A stretch of DNA of 64,000 nt from Cercis canadensis (GCA_003255065.1 QAOA01006081.1:53847-117846), one strand, 5' to 3'. Positions 48,979 through 61,371 are shown, counted from the stretch's first letter. A program made the numbers and translations. Notes: generated by a model from the letters alone, not told the origin.

Positions 48979-50093
48979 TGGAAGAAGTAATTCAATTGTA
49001 TTATTCAGAGGCAATTGCCTATGTATATATACAAGATATACAGCAGCTGTCCTCCTCTAATTAGGTGGACAGATAGATACGATTAAGGGAGAATATACAG
49101 CCTATAATCAGGGAGATTGACCTAAGGAAATAAATGACAAATATTCTATAAATAGAATCCCTATAAGTTAGGAAAGAATATTTACAATATCTCTAACACT
49201 CCCCCTCAAGCTGGTGAGTGAAAATCCTTCAGTCCCAGCTTGCTGATTAATTCCTGAAACTTCTAAGTTGGGAGACTCTTAGTGAGTACATCTGCTGTTT
49301 GATCTTTAGATTGGATGTACGGGAGATTAATTTTGCCATTTTCCAGTTTTTCTTTTATAAAATGCCCATCAATCTCCACATGCTTCATTCGGTCACGCTG
49401 AACTGGATTATGGGCAATGCTAATTGCTAATTTGTTGTCACAATACAAATTCATTGGTGTGACTCTCTTAATCCTCAAATTATCTAGTATTATCTTTAAC
49501 CATAATAACTCACAAATTCCTTGAGCCATAGCTCTAAATTGATCTTGCCACCACGTCTTGTTTCTTACTTCTCCAAGTTACCAAGTTACCACCAACAAAG
49601 GCACAGTACCCTGTAGTGGACCGTCTATTAACTTGAGAACCTCCATAGTCAGCATCTGCATATCCCTCTACCAATAACTCTTGATGTGGTTGAATGAGGA
49701 GTCCTACCCTAGGTGTAGATTTTAAATATTGTAGGATCCTTTGGACTGCTTGCATATGTTCTTTCCCTGGATCATGCATAAATTGACTCACAACACTTAC
49801 TGCATGTGCAATATCTGGTCTAGTGTGTGAAAGATAAATTAACCTCCTAACTAAACGTTGGTATCTTCCTTTTTCTATGGCAGTATCTCCCTCTCTTTCA
49901 TTCAGACGGTGATCTCTCTCAATGGGGGTACTTGGGATAAAAATATTCCTTCCTTAGAGTAAGCAACTTTTATACCCATAAAGTACTTCAATTTTCCCAA
50001 GTCTTTCATTTCAAATTTTCAGGCCAATTCAGACTTCAATCTTTCTCTTTCAACCATATCATTTCCTGTTACTATAATATCATCAACATACAC
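48979..50093 (-). mobile_element. 3' end of a Ty1/copia element, interrupted by chromovirus copy 1
   Basis: A 220-bp LTR (48979-49198) reads on the minus strand from tgttagagatattgtaaata to ...acttcttcca. Next to it, at 49199-49214, is the copia polypurine tract (minus: ccagcttgagggggag). The coding part follows. The upstream RT, integrase and gag are not seen: the element breaks off at 50093 inside its RT, exactly at the start of the chromovirus, and does not clearly resume at 55147. Confidence 0.85.
49263..50093 (-). pseudogene. Ty1/copia RT end and RNase H
   Basis: On the minus strand: YVDDIIVTGND (catalytic YVDD), KFEMKDLGKLKYFMGIKVAY, RPDIAHAVSVVSQFMHDP, then RNase H with YADADYGGSQVNRRSTTGYC, LYCDNKLAISIAHNPVQ, HVEIDGHFIKEKL and TADVLTKSLPT at the end. 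A stop in place of Trp/Gln near 50020 and a frame break near 49530 disable it. Domain order and motifs are typical for copia pol. Confidence 0.87.
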
Positions 50094-50217
50094 TGATGAG
50101 TCCCCCCTCTCCCTTAGCTCACAGAGCTATAGGTCCCAAGCAAAGAATGCTGAATTAACTCACAAAACTATCTCTACCCCTCACACTCTCGTGCCTTCCT
50201 CCTCTTTAGCTAAACCG

Positions 50218-52959
50218 TTACTGCATTCTCTCTCCATAACCACCTGCCTCTCCTTGGTTAATTCCACGTGTTCCTGCCTTCCTCCTAGAGTAGACCTTCA
50301 ACTGTTTTGGGTTAGTATTAGTATTACCCGGATCCCTCACCTGACCCGTACCCATACCCATAGTATCTTGGGCTCTATCACTACCCTCCTCTTCAAAAAC
50401 AGTCTTGTCCTCAAGACTGAAGTCAGGAAATTGAGAGCGCAGGGTGTACTCATCCTCCCAAGTAGCTTCTTCAATAGGTTTTTCTTTCCATTCTACTAAC
50501 CACTGCACCACCTCTTCATTATGTTTGTGCTCCTTACGTTTTCCCAGCACTCGAAGAGGTTGGTCATCTGCCTGTACTTCAATTCCCATGCCAATAGGTA
50601 GTGTGGCCTGAACAAACTTCTGCCCAACAGCTTTTTTAAGTTGTGACACATGAAACACCGGATGGACTCGTGAATTTTCTGGTAACTGTAGTTTATAAGT
50701 GACTGCTCCCAGCTTTTCTAAGATCAGAAAAGGACCATAGAACCTCGGAGCCAATTTTTGATTGATTCTTGTGACCACAGATTTCTGTCGATGAGGCCTT
50801 AATTTCAAATAAACCCATTCCCCCACCTTTAAGGATACATCTCGCCGGTGTTTGTCAGCATACTTCTTCATGCTGTTTTGAGCGTTTAGCAAATGAAACT
50901 TTAATTGCCTCAATGTCTCATCTCTGTCCATCAACTCTCTAGCTACTACTTCTACTCTTGTCTCCCCTGGAATGAATTCTAAAATGGTTGGAGGCTTCCT
51001 ACCATAAACCACCTCAAAAGGCGTTGTGTGTGTGGAAGCATGAAAAGTGGTATTGTACCACAATTCTGCCCAGGGGATCCACATTGCCCAGCTCCTTGGT
51101 TGTTCTGCTGCAAAGCAACGTAGATAGGCTTCTAAGCAACGGTTAACCACCTCCATCTGCCCATCAGTTTCTGGATGATATGCAGAACTGAATTTGAGTT
51201 TGGTACCCTGCAGCTTAAAGATCTCTTGCCAGAATTTGCTCATGAAAATTGGATCTCTATCACTGACTACTGACTTAGGCACTCCATGGAGCCGGATTAT
51301 CTCTTTGACAAACAGTTCAGCTATACTCTTAGCAGTGTAGGGATGTTTGAGGAGAAGAAAATGACTATACTTTGACAAACGATCTACAACCACTAGGATA
51401 GCTTCCCATCCCTTTGATTTTGGAAGACCTGTGATAAAGTCCATTGAAACATCCTCCCAAGTCTGTTCTGGAATATCCAGGGGCTGTAGCAAACCTCCGG
51501 GGGTCAATGCTGAATATTTCTGTTGTTGGCACACCTCACAGCCACGGACAAATTCTTGCACTTGTTTCTTCATACCAATCCAATATAGATTAGTAGCTAA
51601 CCTCCTGTATGTGCGCAAATAACCAGAATGTCCACCTTGAAGAGTTGAGTGAAATTCTGTAATTAGCACAGGGATCCAGGGAGAGTTGGCTGGAATGACC
51701 AATCGACCCTTGTAATACAGAATTCCTTGAATCAGAGAAAATCCAGGCTTGGCTCCGGGATCCTGTTGTAATGCTGCAATGATCTGTGCTAGTTGAAGAT
51801 CTTGCTCCAAGCCTTGAGTCAAGTTCTGTCCCTCCAACCAAGTAGGAAAAGATATCACCATAGAGAATTAAGCTTCCCCATGTGATCGAGATAGTGCATC
51901 AGCAACCCCATTTTCTTTTCCCGGCTTGTAAAAAATCTCGAATTGATACCCCATTAATTTGGCTAACCAATCCTGCTGATCTGGGGTAGAAATCCGTTGT
52001 TGCAACAAAAACTTAAGGCTTTTCTGATCTGTATACACTCGAAAAAGTCGCCCCAACAAGTAAGGTCTCCAATGCTGAATTGCCATTGCTAATGCCATAA
52101 TTTCCCGTTCATAGGCAGACTTGGACATAGTACTATCCGAGATTGCTTTGCTGTAAAAAGCTACAGGACGTTTGTCTTGCAACAGCACGGCACCTATACC
52201 CCGGCCTGAAGCATCACACTCGATGTCAAAAGGCTTAGAGAAATCTGGGAGAACCAGCACAGGAGCAGAAGTTATCGACTGCTTGAGAGTGTCAAAGGCT
52301 TGTAATGCATCCTTACCCCAGTGAAAACCATCTTTTTTGGTTAGGTCTGTCAAAGGTTTCGCCACCTTGCCATAGCCTTGAATGAACTTCCGATAGTACC
52401 CGGTTAACCCCAAAAAACCTCTGACACCTTTCACATTTTTGGGCACAGGCCAATTAATGACCGCAGCCACTTTCTCTGGGTCCGTAGCAACTCCATTTCC
52501 TGAAATGAAGTGACCCAAATAAGAAATAATTTGCTGTCCAAACTGACATTTCTTACTGTTGACCACAAAGTGATTCTGTTGCAGCACTGATAGCACTACC
52601 ATTAAGTGTTCGAGGTGCTGTTGCCATGAAGAACTAAACACCAAGATGTCATCAAAGAACACCAAAACCATCCTCCTCAAATAGGGACGAAAAATCTCAT
52701 TCATAGCAGCTTGGGAGGTCGAAGGAGCATTCATTAGTCCAAAAGGCATCACCAAATACTCATAATGCCCCTCATGAGTTCTAAAAGCTGTTTTATCTAC
52801 ATCTGTGGTTTTCATTCTAATTTGGTGGTACCCAGATTTGAGGTCTAGTTTGGAAAAATATTTCGAACCATGAAGTTCATCCAGCAATTCATCCACCACA
52901 GGAATAGGAAACTTATCAGGAATTGTTACCTTGTTTAATGCCCTGTAATCTACGCACAT
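50218..52959 (-). pseudogene. Chromovirus copy 1 pol: RT, RNase H, integrase, chromodomain
   Basis: RT: MCVDYRALNKVTIPDKFPIP, SGYHQIRM and the catalytic FFDDILVFS. RNase H: FDIECDASGRGIGAVLLQ. After a stop at 51865 (TAA where copy 3 has GAA), integrase: CEVCQQQK, MDFITGLPKSKG, VSDRDPIFMSKF, HPETDGQMEVVNR. A GPFLILEKLG region and a chromodomain-like end follow (VQWLVEWKEKPIEEATWEDE), near 50480. Such a chromodomain defines the chromovirus branch and is thought to guide integration to chromatin. Order and motifs fit a Ty3/gypsy pol. Confidence 0.9.
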
Positions 52960-52980
52960 CCGCCAGGTAGAATCCTTTTT

Positions 52981-53290
52981 TCTGACCAGAATGACTGGAC
53001 TGGAGTAGGCACTATTGCTGTGTTGAATGATGCCTTGCTGTAGTAACTCCTGAATCTGCCTCTGAATCTCATCCTTGTGAAAATAGGGATACCTATAGGG
53101 CCGGACACTGACTGGTCCTGCCTCTGGAAATATTTTCTGACCAGAATGACTGGACTGGAGTAGGCACTATTGCTGTGTCGAATGATGCCTTGCTGTAGTA
53201 ACTCCTGAATCTGCCTCTAAATCTCATCTTTGTGAAAATGGGGATACCTATAAGGCCAGACACTGACTGGTCCTGCCTCTGGAAATAGGG
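52981..53290. repeat. 155-bp tandem duplication in copy 1
   Basis: Units 52981-53135 and 53136-53290 are near-identical and start tctgaccagaatgactggac. The length is not a multiple of three, so it shifts the frame between protease and RT. Confidence 0.88.
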
Positions 53291-53415
53291 TAATAGCATG
53301 ATCACAGTTTCTGGTAGGGGGTAACCCTCTTGGGTTTGTAAATACTACTGGGAATTTGTCCAGAACAACATTTAATTCTTCTCTCTGTGAATGAGTCAAT
53401 TCCTCCATATCTGCT

Positions 53416-55146
53416 TCACTCACTTGTAACCCTCTCTTTACATGACACCTTATGTCCCCCAACAGTCCCTTTCCCAAACACACTATGGAGTGTAGAAAGG
53501 CTTTTAGTGTCACTTCCCTGTAACTCAATTTTCTGTTTTCCATCCCAAAAACTCATAACCCGCGTGTCCCAATTAGTAACCACCTCTCCCAAGGTTCTCA
53601 GCCAAGCCACTCCCAAGATTAAATCCAAACCACCCATGTCTAGTACCCAAGCATCCATTATGCAGGAATAAATTCCCATAGACAGCTTTAGGTGAGAGCA
53701 TTTTCCTCGGGTAAGGACCCTATGCCCATCTCCCAATCTTATGCCTAGTTGAACCTCTGTGCCCTCTAATTGCAATCCTAGAGCATTCACCAGTTTTGGT
53801 GAGACGAAGTTATGTGTTGCCCCGCTGTCAACCAGAATAAGGATGGGGATTCCATTAATCATGCCTTCTATTTTCATTGTTTTTAGCACACTCAGGTGAT
53901 CCTTCATGACCCCACAAAATTCCCATAACCCTTGTGAGTCCACCACCATGCATTCCCCTTCACTTGCTTCTTCCTGTTCCTCAGCCTCAGCCACCACCAC
54001 TTCTCCAGTTTCACCCACACTCTCATCCTCACCCAACAGCATTACCCGAAGTTTTGGGTCAGGGCATTTGTGCCCTGGGCTATAGTGCAGACCACATATG
54101 AAACAGAGCCCCTTACGGCATCTCTCCTCCCATTCATGAGATGTCAGATTTTGAGTTCCTCTCTGATTGAATGGCCCCTGTTTGGCTTGAGCATTTCTCT
54201 CCATCCGGTCTTTAATAGGATCAGAAGACCCTGCTTCCCCCATTTTACCACCAGACCATCCTCCCCCTGATTTATAAGCATTGGGTGAAAATGGACTAGA
54301 ATTATATGGAGTTTTGCTCACCGTGCCTTGCACCTGTTTCTCCCACACTTTCTTCAAAGCTACCTCAACATTGCGGGCTAGCCGCATTGCTTGTAATCGA
54401 GTTTCAGGATGATGAACCCGAACCCAATTCTTGATATCTTCCTTCAACCCATTCACGAAATACCCTACGTACTGCTGTTCGGGTTGTCTGAGTAACAAAG
54501 ACGCAAGGCATTCGAACTCAGTTATGAATTCCTGCACTGTTCCCCTTTGCCTCAGTCCTGCTATTTCCTCGTATGGGTTCGAAATGTCTAACCCACTAAA
54601 CCTCTCCATCAGTTCCACCCGAAACTGTTCCCAAGTCATCGTCGGAAACACTTCCATCAGAATGGTGAACCAATGCGCCGCCTCACCATCCATAGAAATC
54701 TGGGCAAGTGCTAATCGCACCTCCGATGGTGTCTGTTGCACTCGGAAGAACTGTTCCGCCCGAATGAGCCACCCTCGAGGGTCAGCTCCTGTGAACGTCG
54801 GCAACTCCACCCGTCGCGCCATGGACTGGAAGTCCGCCATGAATCCCGACGTGTCTCGACCCAAGGTACGCCGAGTACCCCGATCATGAACCGACGCATC
54901 CTGGTGTGATCCCGATGCTCCAGAGAACACATGGTCTTCTCGCTCATCGTCTCCTCCCGCTCGCTTCTCCATTCTAGCCATCATCCTGGAGAATTGATGA
55001 AGGAATTCTGCTTGCTCCTTTTCGCTACTAACCATGGCTTCTTGCATGGTTGTCATTGAACGAACAAGTTGCTCCACTTTCGACTCCACGGAAGTGACTT
55101 TGTCTTCGATGTTGATTACCTTACCCTCCAAGTGATCTATTCGCAC
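53416..55146 (-). pseudogene. Chromovirus copy 1 gag-protease
   Basis: A 576-codon frame holds gag (VELPTFTGADPRGWLIRAEQ, WEQFRVELMERFSG), a zinc-knuckle-like CFICGLHYSPGHKC and a retroviral-type protease with LVDSGATHNFVSPKL (active site DSG, about 53850). The connection to RT is broken by frame changes and by the 155-bp duplication at 52981-53290. Confidence 0.88.
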
Positions 55147-55457
55147 TTTCTAGTGGTTTGACTCTCTAAAATGAGGAATCAAATTTATCTTTCTATATCA
55201 TGCAAATATATTAGAATTTCATATTCCTTGAATTGCATTTTTTTTTTTTTGGTTTCGTAAAGGAAGTGCAATACACTACGAAAGGGGAGGGGAAATTCAT
55301 GATAGAGATCAAATCCCTATCATTAAACATCTTAGTTTCGAAGATTGGGGAAGGTGTCATTAGACTCACATGACACTTGTTGTCTAGTAGACATTGCTAT
55401 TTTGTGGTGAAGGATAATTTTTTCAATTACCGAGTGTAAACTATTATGATCTGTATC
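55147..55457. other. Spacer between chromovirus copies 1 and 2
   Basis: 311 bp of AT-rich sequence unlike the copies. It may be host intron, copia or another element. Nothing can be assigned. Confidence 0.4.
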
Positions 55458-55583
55458 TGATGAGTCCCTCCTCTCCCTTAGCTCACAGAGCTATAGGTCC
55501 CAAGCAAAGTATGCTGAATTAACTCACAAAACTATCTCTACCCCCACACTCTCGTGCCTTCCTCCTATTTAGCTAAACCGTTA

Positions 55584-56870
55584 CTACACTCTCTCTCCAT
55601 AACCACCTGCCTCTCCTTGGTTATTTCCACGTGTTCCTGCCTTCCTCCTAGAGTAGACCTTCAACTGTTTTGGGTTAGTATTTGTATTGCCCGGATCCTT
55701 CACCTGACCCGTACCCATACCCATAGTATCTTGGGCTCTATCACTGCCTTCCTCTTCAAAAACAGTCTTGTCCTCAAGACTGAAGTCAGGAAATTGAGAG
55801 CGCAGGGTGTACTCATCCTCCCAAGTAGCTTCTTCAATAGGTTTGTCTTTCCATTCTACTAACCACTGCACCACCTCTTCATTATGTTTGTGCTCCTTAC
55901 GTTTTCCCAGCACTCGAAGAGGTTGGTCATCTGCCTGTACTTCAATTCCCATGCCAATAGGTAGTGTGGCCTGAACAAACTTCTGCCCAACAGCTTTTTT
56001 AAGTTGTGACACATGAAACACCGGATGGACTCGTGAATTTTCTGGTAACTGTAGTTTATAAGTGACTGCCCCCAGCTTTTCTAAGATCAGAAAAGGGCCA
56101 TAGAACCTCGGAGCCAATTTTTGATTGATTCTTGTGACCACAGATTTCTGTCGATGAGGCCTTAATTTCAAATAAACCCATTCCCCCACCTTTAAGGATA
56201 CATCTCGCCGGTGTTTGTCAGCATACTTCTTCATGCTGTTTTGAGCGTTTAGCAGATGGAACTTTAATTGCCTCAAAGCCTCATCTCTGTCCATCAACTC
56301 TCTAGCTACTACTTCTACTCTTGTCTCCCCTGGAATGAATTTTAAAATGGTTGGAGGCTTCCTACCATAAACCACCTCAAAAGGTGTTGTGTGTGTGGAA
56401 GCATGAAAAGTGGTATTGTACCACAATTCTGCCCAGGGGATCCACATTGCCCAGCTCCTTGGTTGTTCTGCTGCAAAGCAACGTAGATAGGCTTCTAAGC
56501 AGCGGTTAACCACCTCCGTCTGCCCATCAGTTTCAGGATGATATGCAGAACTGAATTTGAGTGTGGTGCCCTGCAGCTTAAAGATCTCTTGCCAGAATTT
56601 GCTCATGAAAATTGGATCTCTATCACTGACTACTGACTTAGGCACTCCATGGAGCCGGATTATCTCTTTGACAAACAGTTCAGCTATACTCTTAGCAGTG
56701 TAGGGATGTTTGAGGAGAAGAAAATGACTATACTTTGATAAACGATCTACAACCACTAGGATAGCTTCCCATCCCTTTGATTTCGGAAGTCCCGTGATAA
56801 AGTCCATTGAAACATCCTCCCAAATCTGTTCTGGAATCTCCAGGGGCTGTAGCAAACCTCCGGGGGTCAA
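55584..56870 (-). pseudogene. Copy 2 unit a: integrase C-terminal two thirds and chromodomain
   Basis: A 428-codon frame begins inside integrase just after the zinc-binding part (MTPGGLLQPLEIPEQIWEDV). It includes MDFITGLPKSKG, VSDRDPIFMSKF, HPETDGQTEVVNR and the chromodomain, and is closed only by the normal end. It is nearly identical to the matching part of copy 3. Confidence 0.87.
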
Positions 56871-56929
56871 TGCAGAATATTTCTACTTAATTTCAAATAA
56901 ACCCATTCCCCCACCTTTAAGGATACATC

Positions 56930-59842
56930 TCACCAGTGTTTGTCAGCATACTTCTTCATGCTGTTTTGAGCGTTTAGCAAATGGAACTTTAATTGCCTCA
57001 ATGCCTCATCTCTGTCCATCAACTCTATAGCTACTACTTCTACTCTTGTCTCCCCTAGAATGAATTTTAAAATGGTTGGAGGCTTCCTACCATAAACCAC
57101 CTCAAAAGGCGCTGTGTGTGTGGAAGCATGAAAAGTGGTATTGTACCACAATTCTGCCCAGGGGATCCACATTGCCCAGCTCCTTGGTTGTTCTGCTGCA
57201 AAGCAACGTAGATAGGCTTCTAAGCAACGGTTAACCACCTTCGTCTGCCCATCAGTTTCTGGATGATATGCAGAACTGAATTTGAGCTTGGTACCCTGCA
57301 GCTTAAAGATCTCTTGCCAGAATTTGCTCATGAAAATTGGATCTCTATTACTGACTACTGACTTAGGCACTCCATGGAGCCGGATTATCTCTTTGACAAA
57401 CAGTTCAGCTATACTCTTAGCAGTGTAGGGATGTTTGAGGAGAAGAAAATGACTATACTTCGACAAACGATCTACAACCACTAGGATAGCTTCCCATCCC
57501 TTTGATTTCGGAAGACCTGTGATAAAGTCTATTGAAACATCCTCCCAAATCTGTTCTGGAATATCCAGGGGCTGTAGCAAACCTCCGGGGGTCAATGCTG
57601 AATATTTCTGTTGTTGGCACACCTCACAGCCACGGACAAATTCTTGCACTTGTTTCTTCATACCAATCCAATATAGATTAGTAGCTAACCTCCTGTATGT
57701 GCGCAAATAACCAGAATGTCCACCTTGAAGAGTTTAGTGAAATTCTGTAATTAGCACAGGGATCCAGGGAGAGTTGGCTGGAATGACCAATCGACCCTTG
57801 TAATACAGAATTCCTTGAATCAGAGAAAATCCAGGCTTGGCTCCGGGATCCGGTTGTAATGCTGCAATGATCTGTGCTAGTTGAAGATCTTGCTCCAAGC
57901 CTTGAGTCAAGTTCTGTCCCTCCAACCAAGTAGGAAAAGATATCACCATAGAGAATTCAGCTTCCCCATGTGATCGAGATAGTGCATCAGCAGCCCCATT
58001 TTCTTTTCCCCGCTTGTAAAAAATCTCGAATTGATACCCCATTAATTTGGCTAACCAATCCTGCTGATCTGGGGTAGAAATCCTTTGTTGCAACAAAAAC
58101 TTAAGGCTTTTCTGATCTGTATACACTCGAAAAAGTCTCCCCAACAAGTATGGTCTCCAATGCTGAATTGCCATTGATAATGCCATAATTTCCTGTTCAT
58201 AGGCAGACTTGGACATAGTACTATCCGAGATTGCTTTGCTGTAAAAAGCTACAGGACGTTTGTCTTGCAACAGCACGGCACCTATACCCCGGCCTGAAGC
58301 ATCACACTCGATGTCAAAAGGCTTAGAGAAATCTGGGAGAACCAGCACAGGAGCAGAAGTTATCGACTGCTTGAGAGTGTCAAAGGCTTGTAATGCATCC
58401 TTACCCCAGTGAAAACCATCTTTTTTGGTTAGGTCTGTCAAAGGTTTCGCCACCTTGCCATAGCCTTGAATGAACTTCCGATAGTACCCGGTTAACCCCA
58501 AAAAACCTCTGACACCTTTCACATTTTTGGGCACAGGCCAATTAATGACCGCAGCCACTTTCTCTGGGTCCATAGCAACTCCATTTCCTGAAATGAAGTG
58601 ACCCAAATAAGAAATAATTTGCTGTCCAAACTGACATTTCTTATTGTTGACCACAAAGTGATTCTGTTGCAGCACTGACAGCACTACCATTAAGTGTTCG
58701 AGGTGCTGTTGCCATGAAGAACTAAACACCAAGATGTCATCAAAGAACACCAAAACCATCCTCCTCAAATAGGGACCAAAAATCTCATTCATAGCAGCTT
58801 GGAAGGTCGAAGGAGCATTCATTAGTCCAAAAGGAATCACCAAATACTCATACTGCCCCTCATGAGTTCTAAAAGCTGTTTTGTCTACATCTGTGGTTTT
58901 CATTCTAATTTGGTGGTACCCAGATTTGAGGTCTAGTTTGGAAAAATATTTTGAACCATGAAGTTCATCCAGCAATTCATCCACCACAGGAATAGGAAAC
59001 TTATCAGGAATTGTTACCTTGTTTAATGCCCTGTAATCTACGCACATCCGCCAGGTAGAATCCTTTTTTCTGACCAGAATGACTGGACTGGAGTAGGCAC
59101 TATTGCTGTGTTGAATGATGCCTTGCTGTAGTAACTCCTGAATCTACCTCTGAATCTCATCCTTGTGAAAATGGGGATACCTATAGGGCCGGACACTAAC
59201 TGGTCCTGCCTCTGGAAATAGGGTAATAGCATGATCACAGTTTCTAGTAGGGGGTAACCCTCTTGGGTTTGTAAATACTGTTGGGAATTTGTCCAGAACA
59301 GCATTTAATTCTTCTCTCTGTGAAAGAGTCAATTCCTCCATATCTGCTTTACTCACTTGTAACCCTCTTTCTTTACATGACACCTTATGTCCCCCCACAG
59401 TCCCTTTCCCAAACACACTATGGAGTATAGAAAGGCTTTTAGTGTCACTTCCCTGTAACTCAATTTTCTGTTTTCCATCCCAAAAACTCATAACCCGCGT
59501 GTCCCAATTAGTAACCACCTCTCCCAAGGTTCTCAGCCAAGCCACTCCCAAGATTAAATCCAAACCACCCATGTCTAGTACCCAAGCATCCATTATGCAG
59601 GAATAAATTCCCATAGACAGCTTTAGGTGAGAGCATTTTCCTCGGGTAAGGACCCTATGCCCATCTCCCAATCTTATGCCTAGTTGATCCTTTGTGCCCT
59701 CTAATTGCAATCCTAGAGCATTCACCAGTTTTGGTGAGACAAAGTTATGTGTTGCCCCGCTGTCAACCAGAATAAGGATGGGGATTCCATTAATCATGCC
59801 TTCTATTTTCATTGTTTTTAGCACACTCAAGTGATCCTTCAT
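56930..59842 (-). pseudogene. Copy 2 unit b: protease, RT, RNase H, second integrase
   Basis: Protease with LVDSGATHNF (59144-59842), RT with FFDDILVFS and RNase H (57734-59047), then after a stop at 57732 an integrase (56930-57706) that ends at the recombination joint before its C-terminal part. The stop replaces a Ser codon (TCA to TAA in the coding sense). Frame breaks lie between protease and RT. Confidence 0.87.
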
Positions 59843-59866
59843 GACCCCACAAAATTCCCATAACCC

Positions 59867-61194
59867 TTATGAGTCCACCACCATGCATTCCCCTTCACTT
59901 GCTTCTTCCTGTTCCTCAGCCTCAGCCACCACCACTTCTCCAGTTTCACCCACACTCTCATCCTCACCCAACAGCATTACCCTAAGTTTTGGGTCAGGGC
60001 ATTTGTGCCCTGGGCTATATTGCAGACCACATCTGAAACAAAGCCCCTTACGACGTCTCTCCTCCCATTCATGAGATGTCAGATTTTGAGTTCCTCTCCG
60101 ATTGAATGGCCCCTGTTTGGCTTGAGCATTTCTCTCCATCCAGTCTTTACTAGGATCAGAAGACCCTGCCTCCCCCATTTTACCACCAGACCATCCTCCC
60201 CCTGATTTATAAGCATTGGGTGAAAATGGACTAGAATTATATGGAGTTTTGCTCACCGTGCCTCGCACCTGTTTCTCCCACACTTTCTTCAAAGCTACCT
60301 CAACATTGCGGGCTAGCCGCATTGCTTGTAATCGAGTTTCAGGATGATGAACCCGTACCCAATTCCTGATATCTTCCTTAAACCCATTCACGAAATACCC
60401 TACGTACTGCTGTTCGGGTTGTCTGGGTAACAAAGATGCAAGGCATTTGAACTCAGTTATGAATTCCTGCATTGTTCCCCTTTGCCTCAGTCCTGCTATT
60501 TCCTCGTATGGGTTCGAAATGTCTAACCCACTAAACCTCTCCATCAGTTCCACCCGAAACTGTTCCCAAGTCATCGTCGGAAACACTTCCATCAGAATGG
60601 TGAACCAATGTACCGCCTCACCCTCCATAGAAATCTGGGCAAGTGCTAATCGCACCTCCGATGGTGTCTGTTGCACTCGGAAGAACTGTTCCGCCCGAAT
60701 GAGCCACCCTCGAGGGTCAGCTCCTGTGAACGTCGGCAACTCCACCCGTCGCGCCATGGACTGGAAGTCCGCCATGAATCCTGACGAGTCTCGACCCAAA
60801 GTACGACGAGTACCCCGATCATGAACCGACGCGTCACGGTGTGATCCCGATGCTCCAGAGAACACATGGTCTTCTCGCTCATCACCCGACCCAGAGTACG
60901 ACGCGTACTCCGATCATGAACCGACGCGTCATGGTGTGATCCCGATGCTCCAGAGAACACATGATCTTCTCGCTCGTTGTCTCCTCCCGCTCGCTTCTCC
61001 ATTCTAGCCATCATCCTGGAAAATTGATGACGGAATTCTGCTTGCTCCTTTTCGCTACTAACCATGGCTTCTTGCATGGTTGTCATCGAACGAACAAGTT
61101 GCTCCACTTTCGACTCCACGGAAGTCACTTTGTCGTCGATGTTGATTACCTTTCCCTCCAAGTGATCTATTCGCACTTTCTCCCCTGACACCAT
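59867..61194 (-). pseudogene. Copy 2 gag with its natural start
   Basis: Gag begins MVSGEKVRIDHLEGKVINID at 61194 and runs through PTFTGADPRGWLIRAEQFFR and the knuckle CFRCGLQYSPGHKC. A 95-bp duplication near 60817-60990 shifts the frame. A stop at 59864 (TAA where copy 1 has CAA) ends the frame before the protease. This is the only copy in the window with the true 5' start of gag. Confidence 0.85.
60790..60990. repeat. 95-bp tandem duplication in copy 2 gag
   Basis: gatcatgaaccgacgcgtc recurs at 60817 and 60912, and the flanking cgatgctccagagaacacat follows in both. The period is 95 bp, not a multiple of three. Confidence 0.85.
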
Positions 61195-61212
61195 TGTTGC
61201 CAGTCGGATGGG

Positions 61213-61230
61213 ATCCGGCAGGTCGGACCA
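61213..61230 (-). promoter_or_regulatory. Primer-binding site complementary to tRNA-Tyr
   Basis: The + strand atccggcaggtcggacca matches the 3' end of plant tRNA-Tyr, including CCA, over all 18 bases, as far as I know that sequence. In the element's orientation it is one base past a CA-ending terminus and about 20 bases before the gag ATG, where a primer site belongs. Most plant LTR elements use initiator-Met. Confidence 0.8.
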
Positions 61231-61288
61231 ATGATGAGTCCACTGGTGTTCCTCTTTTTAATTGTTTGTTCAAAATGATTACTTATTC

Positions 61289-61371
61289 TGATGAGTCCCT
61301 CCTCTCCCTTAGCTCACAGAGCTATAGGTCCCAAGCAAAGTCTGCTGAATTAACTCACAAAACTATCTCCA
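61289..61371 (-). repeat. Possible short 3' LTR of copy 3 (about 83 bp)
   Basis: In the element's orientation a purine-rich tract (gagagtgtgggggg) is followed by tggagatag... ending ...gactcatca. That would be an unusually short LTR with TG and CA ends. Copy 2's 5' end shares only the last 10 bases with it, so the LTR assignment is unproven. Confidence 0.35.

Larger units (their letters stand above)
50094..55146 (-). mobile_element. Chromodomain Ty3/gypsy element, copy 1 (5'-truncated)
   Basis: The 3' end (tgatgagtcc on +) begins at 50094 inside the copia RT. The gag start is missing, the match to the other copies stopping at 55146 (gcactttc). It has the same organisation as copies 2 and 3: gag, protease, RT, RNase H, integrase and chromodomain. 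There are a 155-bp internal duplication and an early stop at 51865, so it is inactive. Confidence 0.87.
55458..61241 (-). mobile_element. Chromodomain Ty3/gypsy element, copy 2 (recombinant)
   Basis: The 3' end (tgatgagtcc on +) is at 55458 and the 5' end has the primer site at 61213-61230 followed by tgatgagtcc at 61232-61241. Two integrase halves meet at about 56885: unit a (55458-56884) has the 3' end, chromodomain and integrase; unit b (56886-61241) has a second integrase, RNase H, RT, protease and gag. Stops are present at 57732 and 59864, plus a 95-bp duplication in gag. It is a recombination product of two copies or an assembly chimera, although no N marks the joint. Confidence 0.85.
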
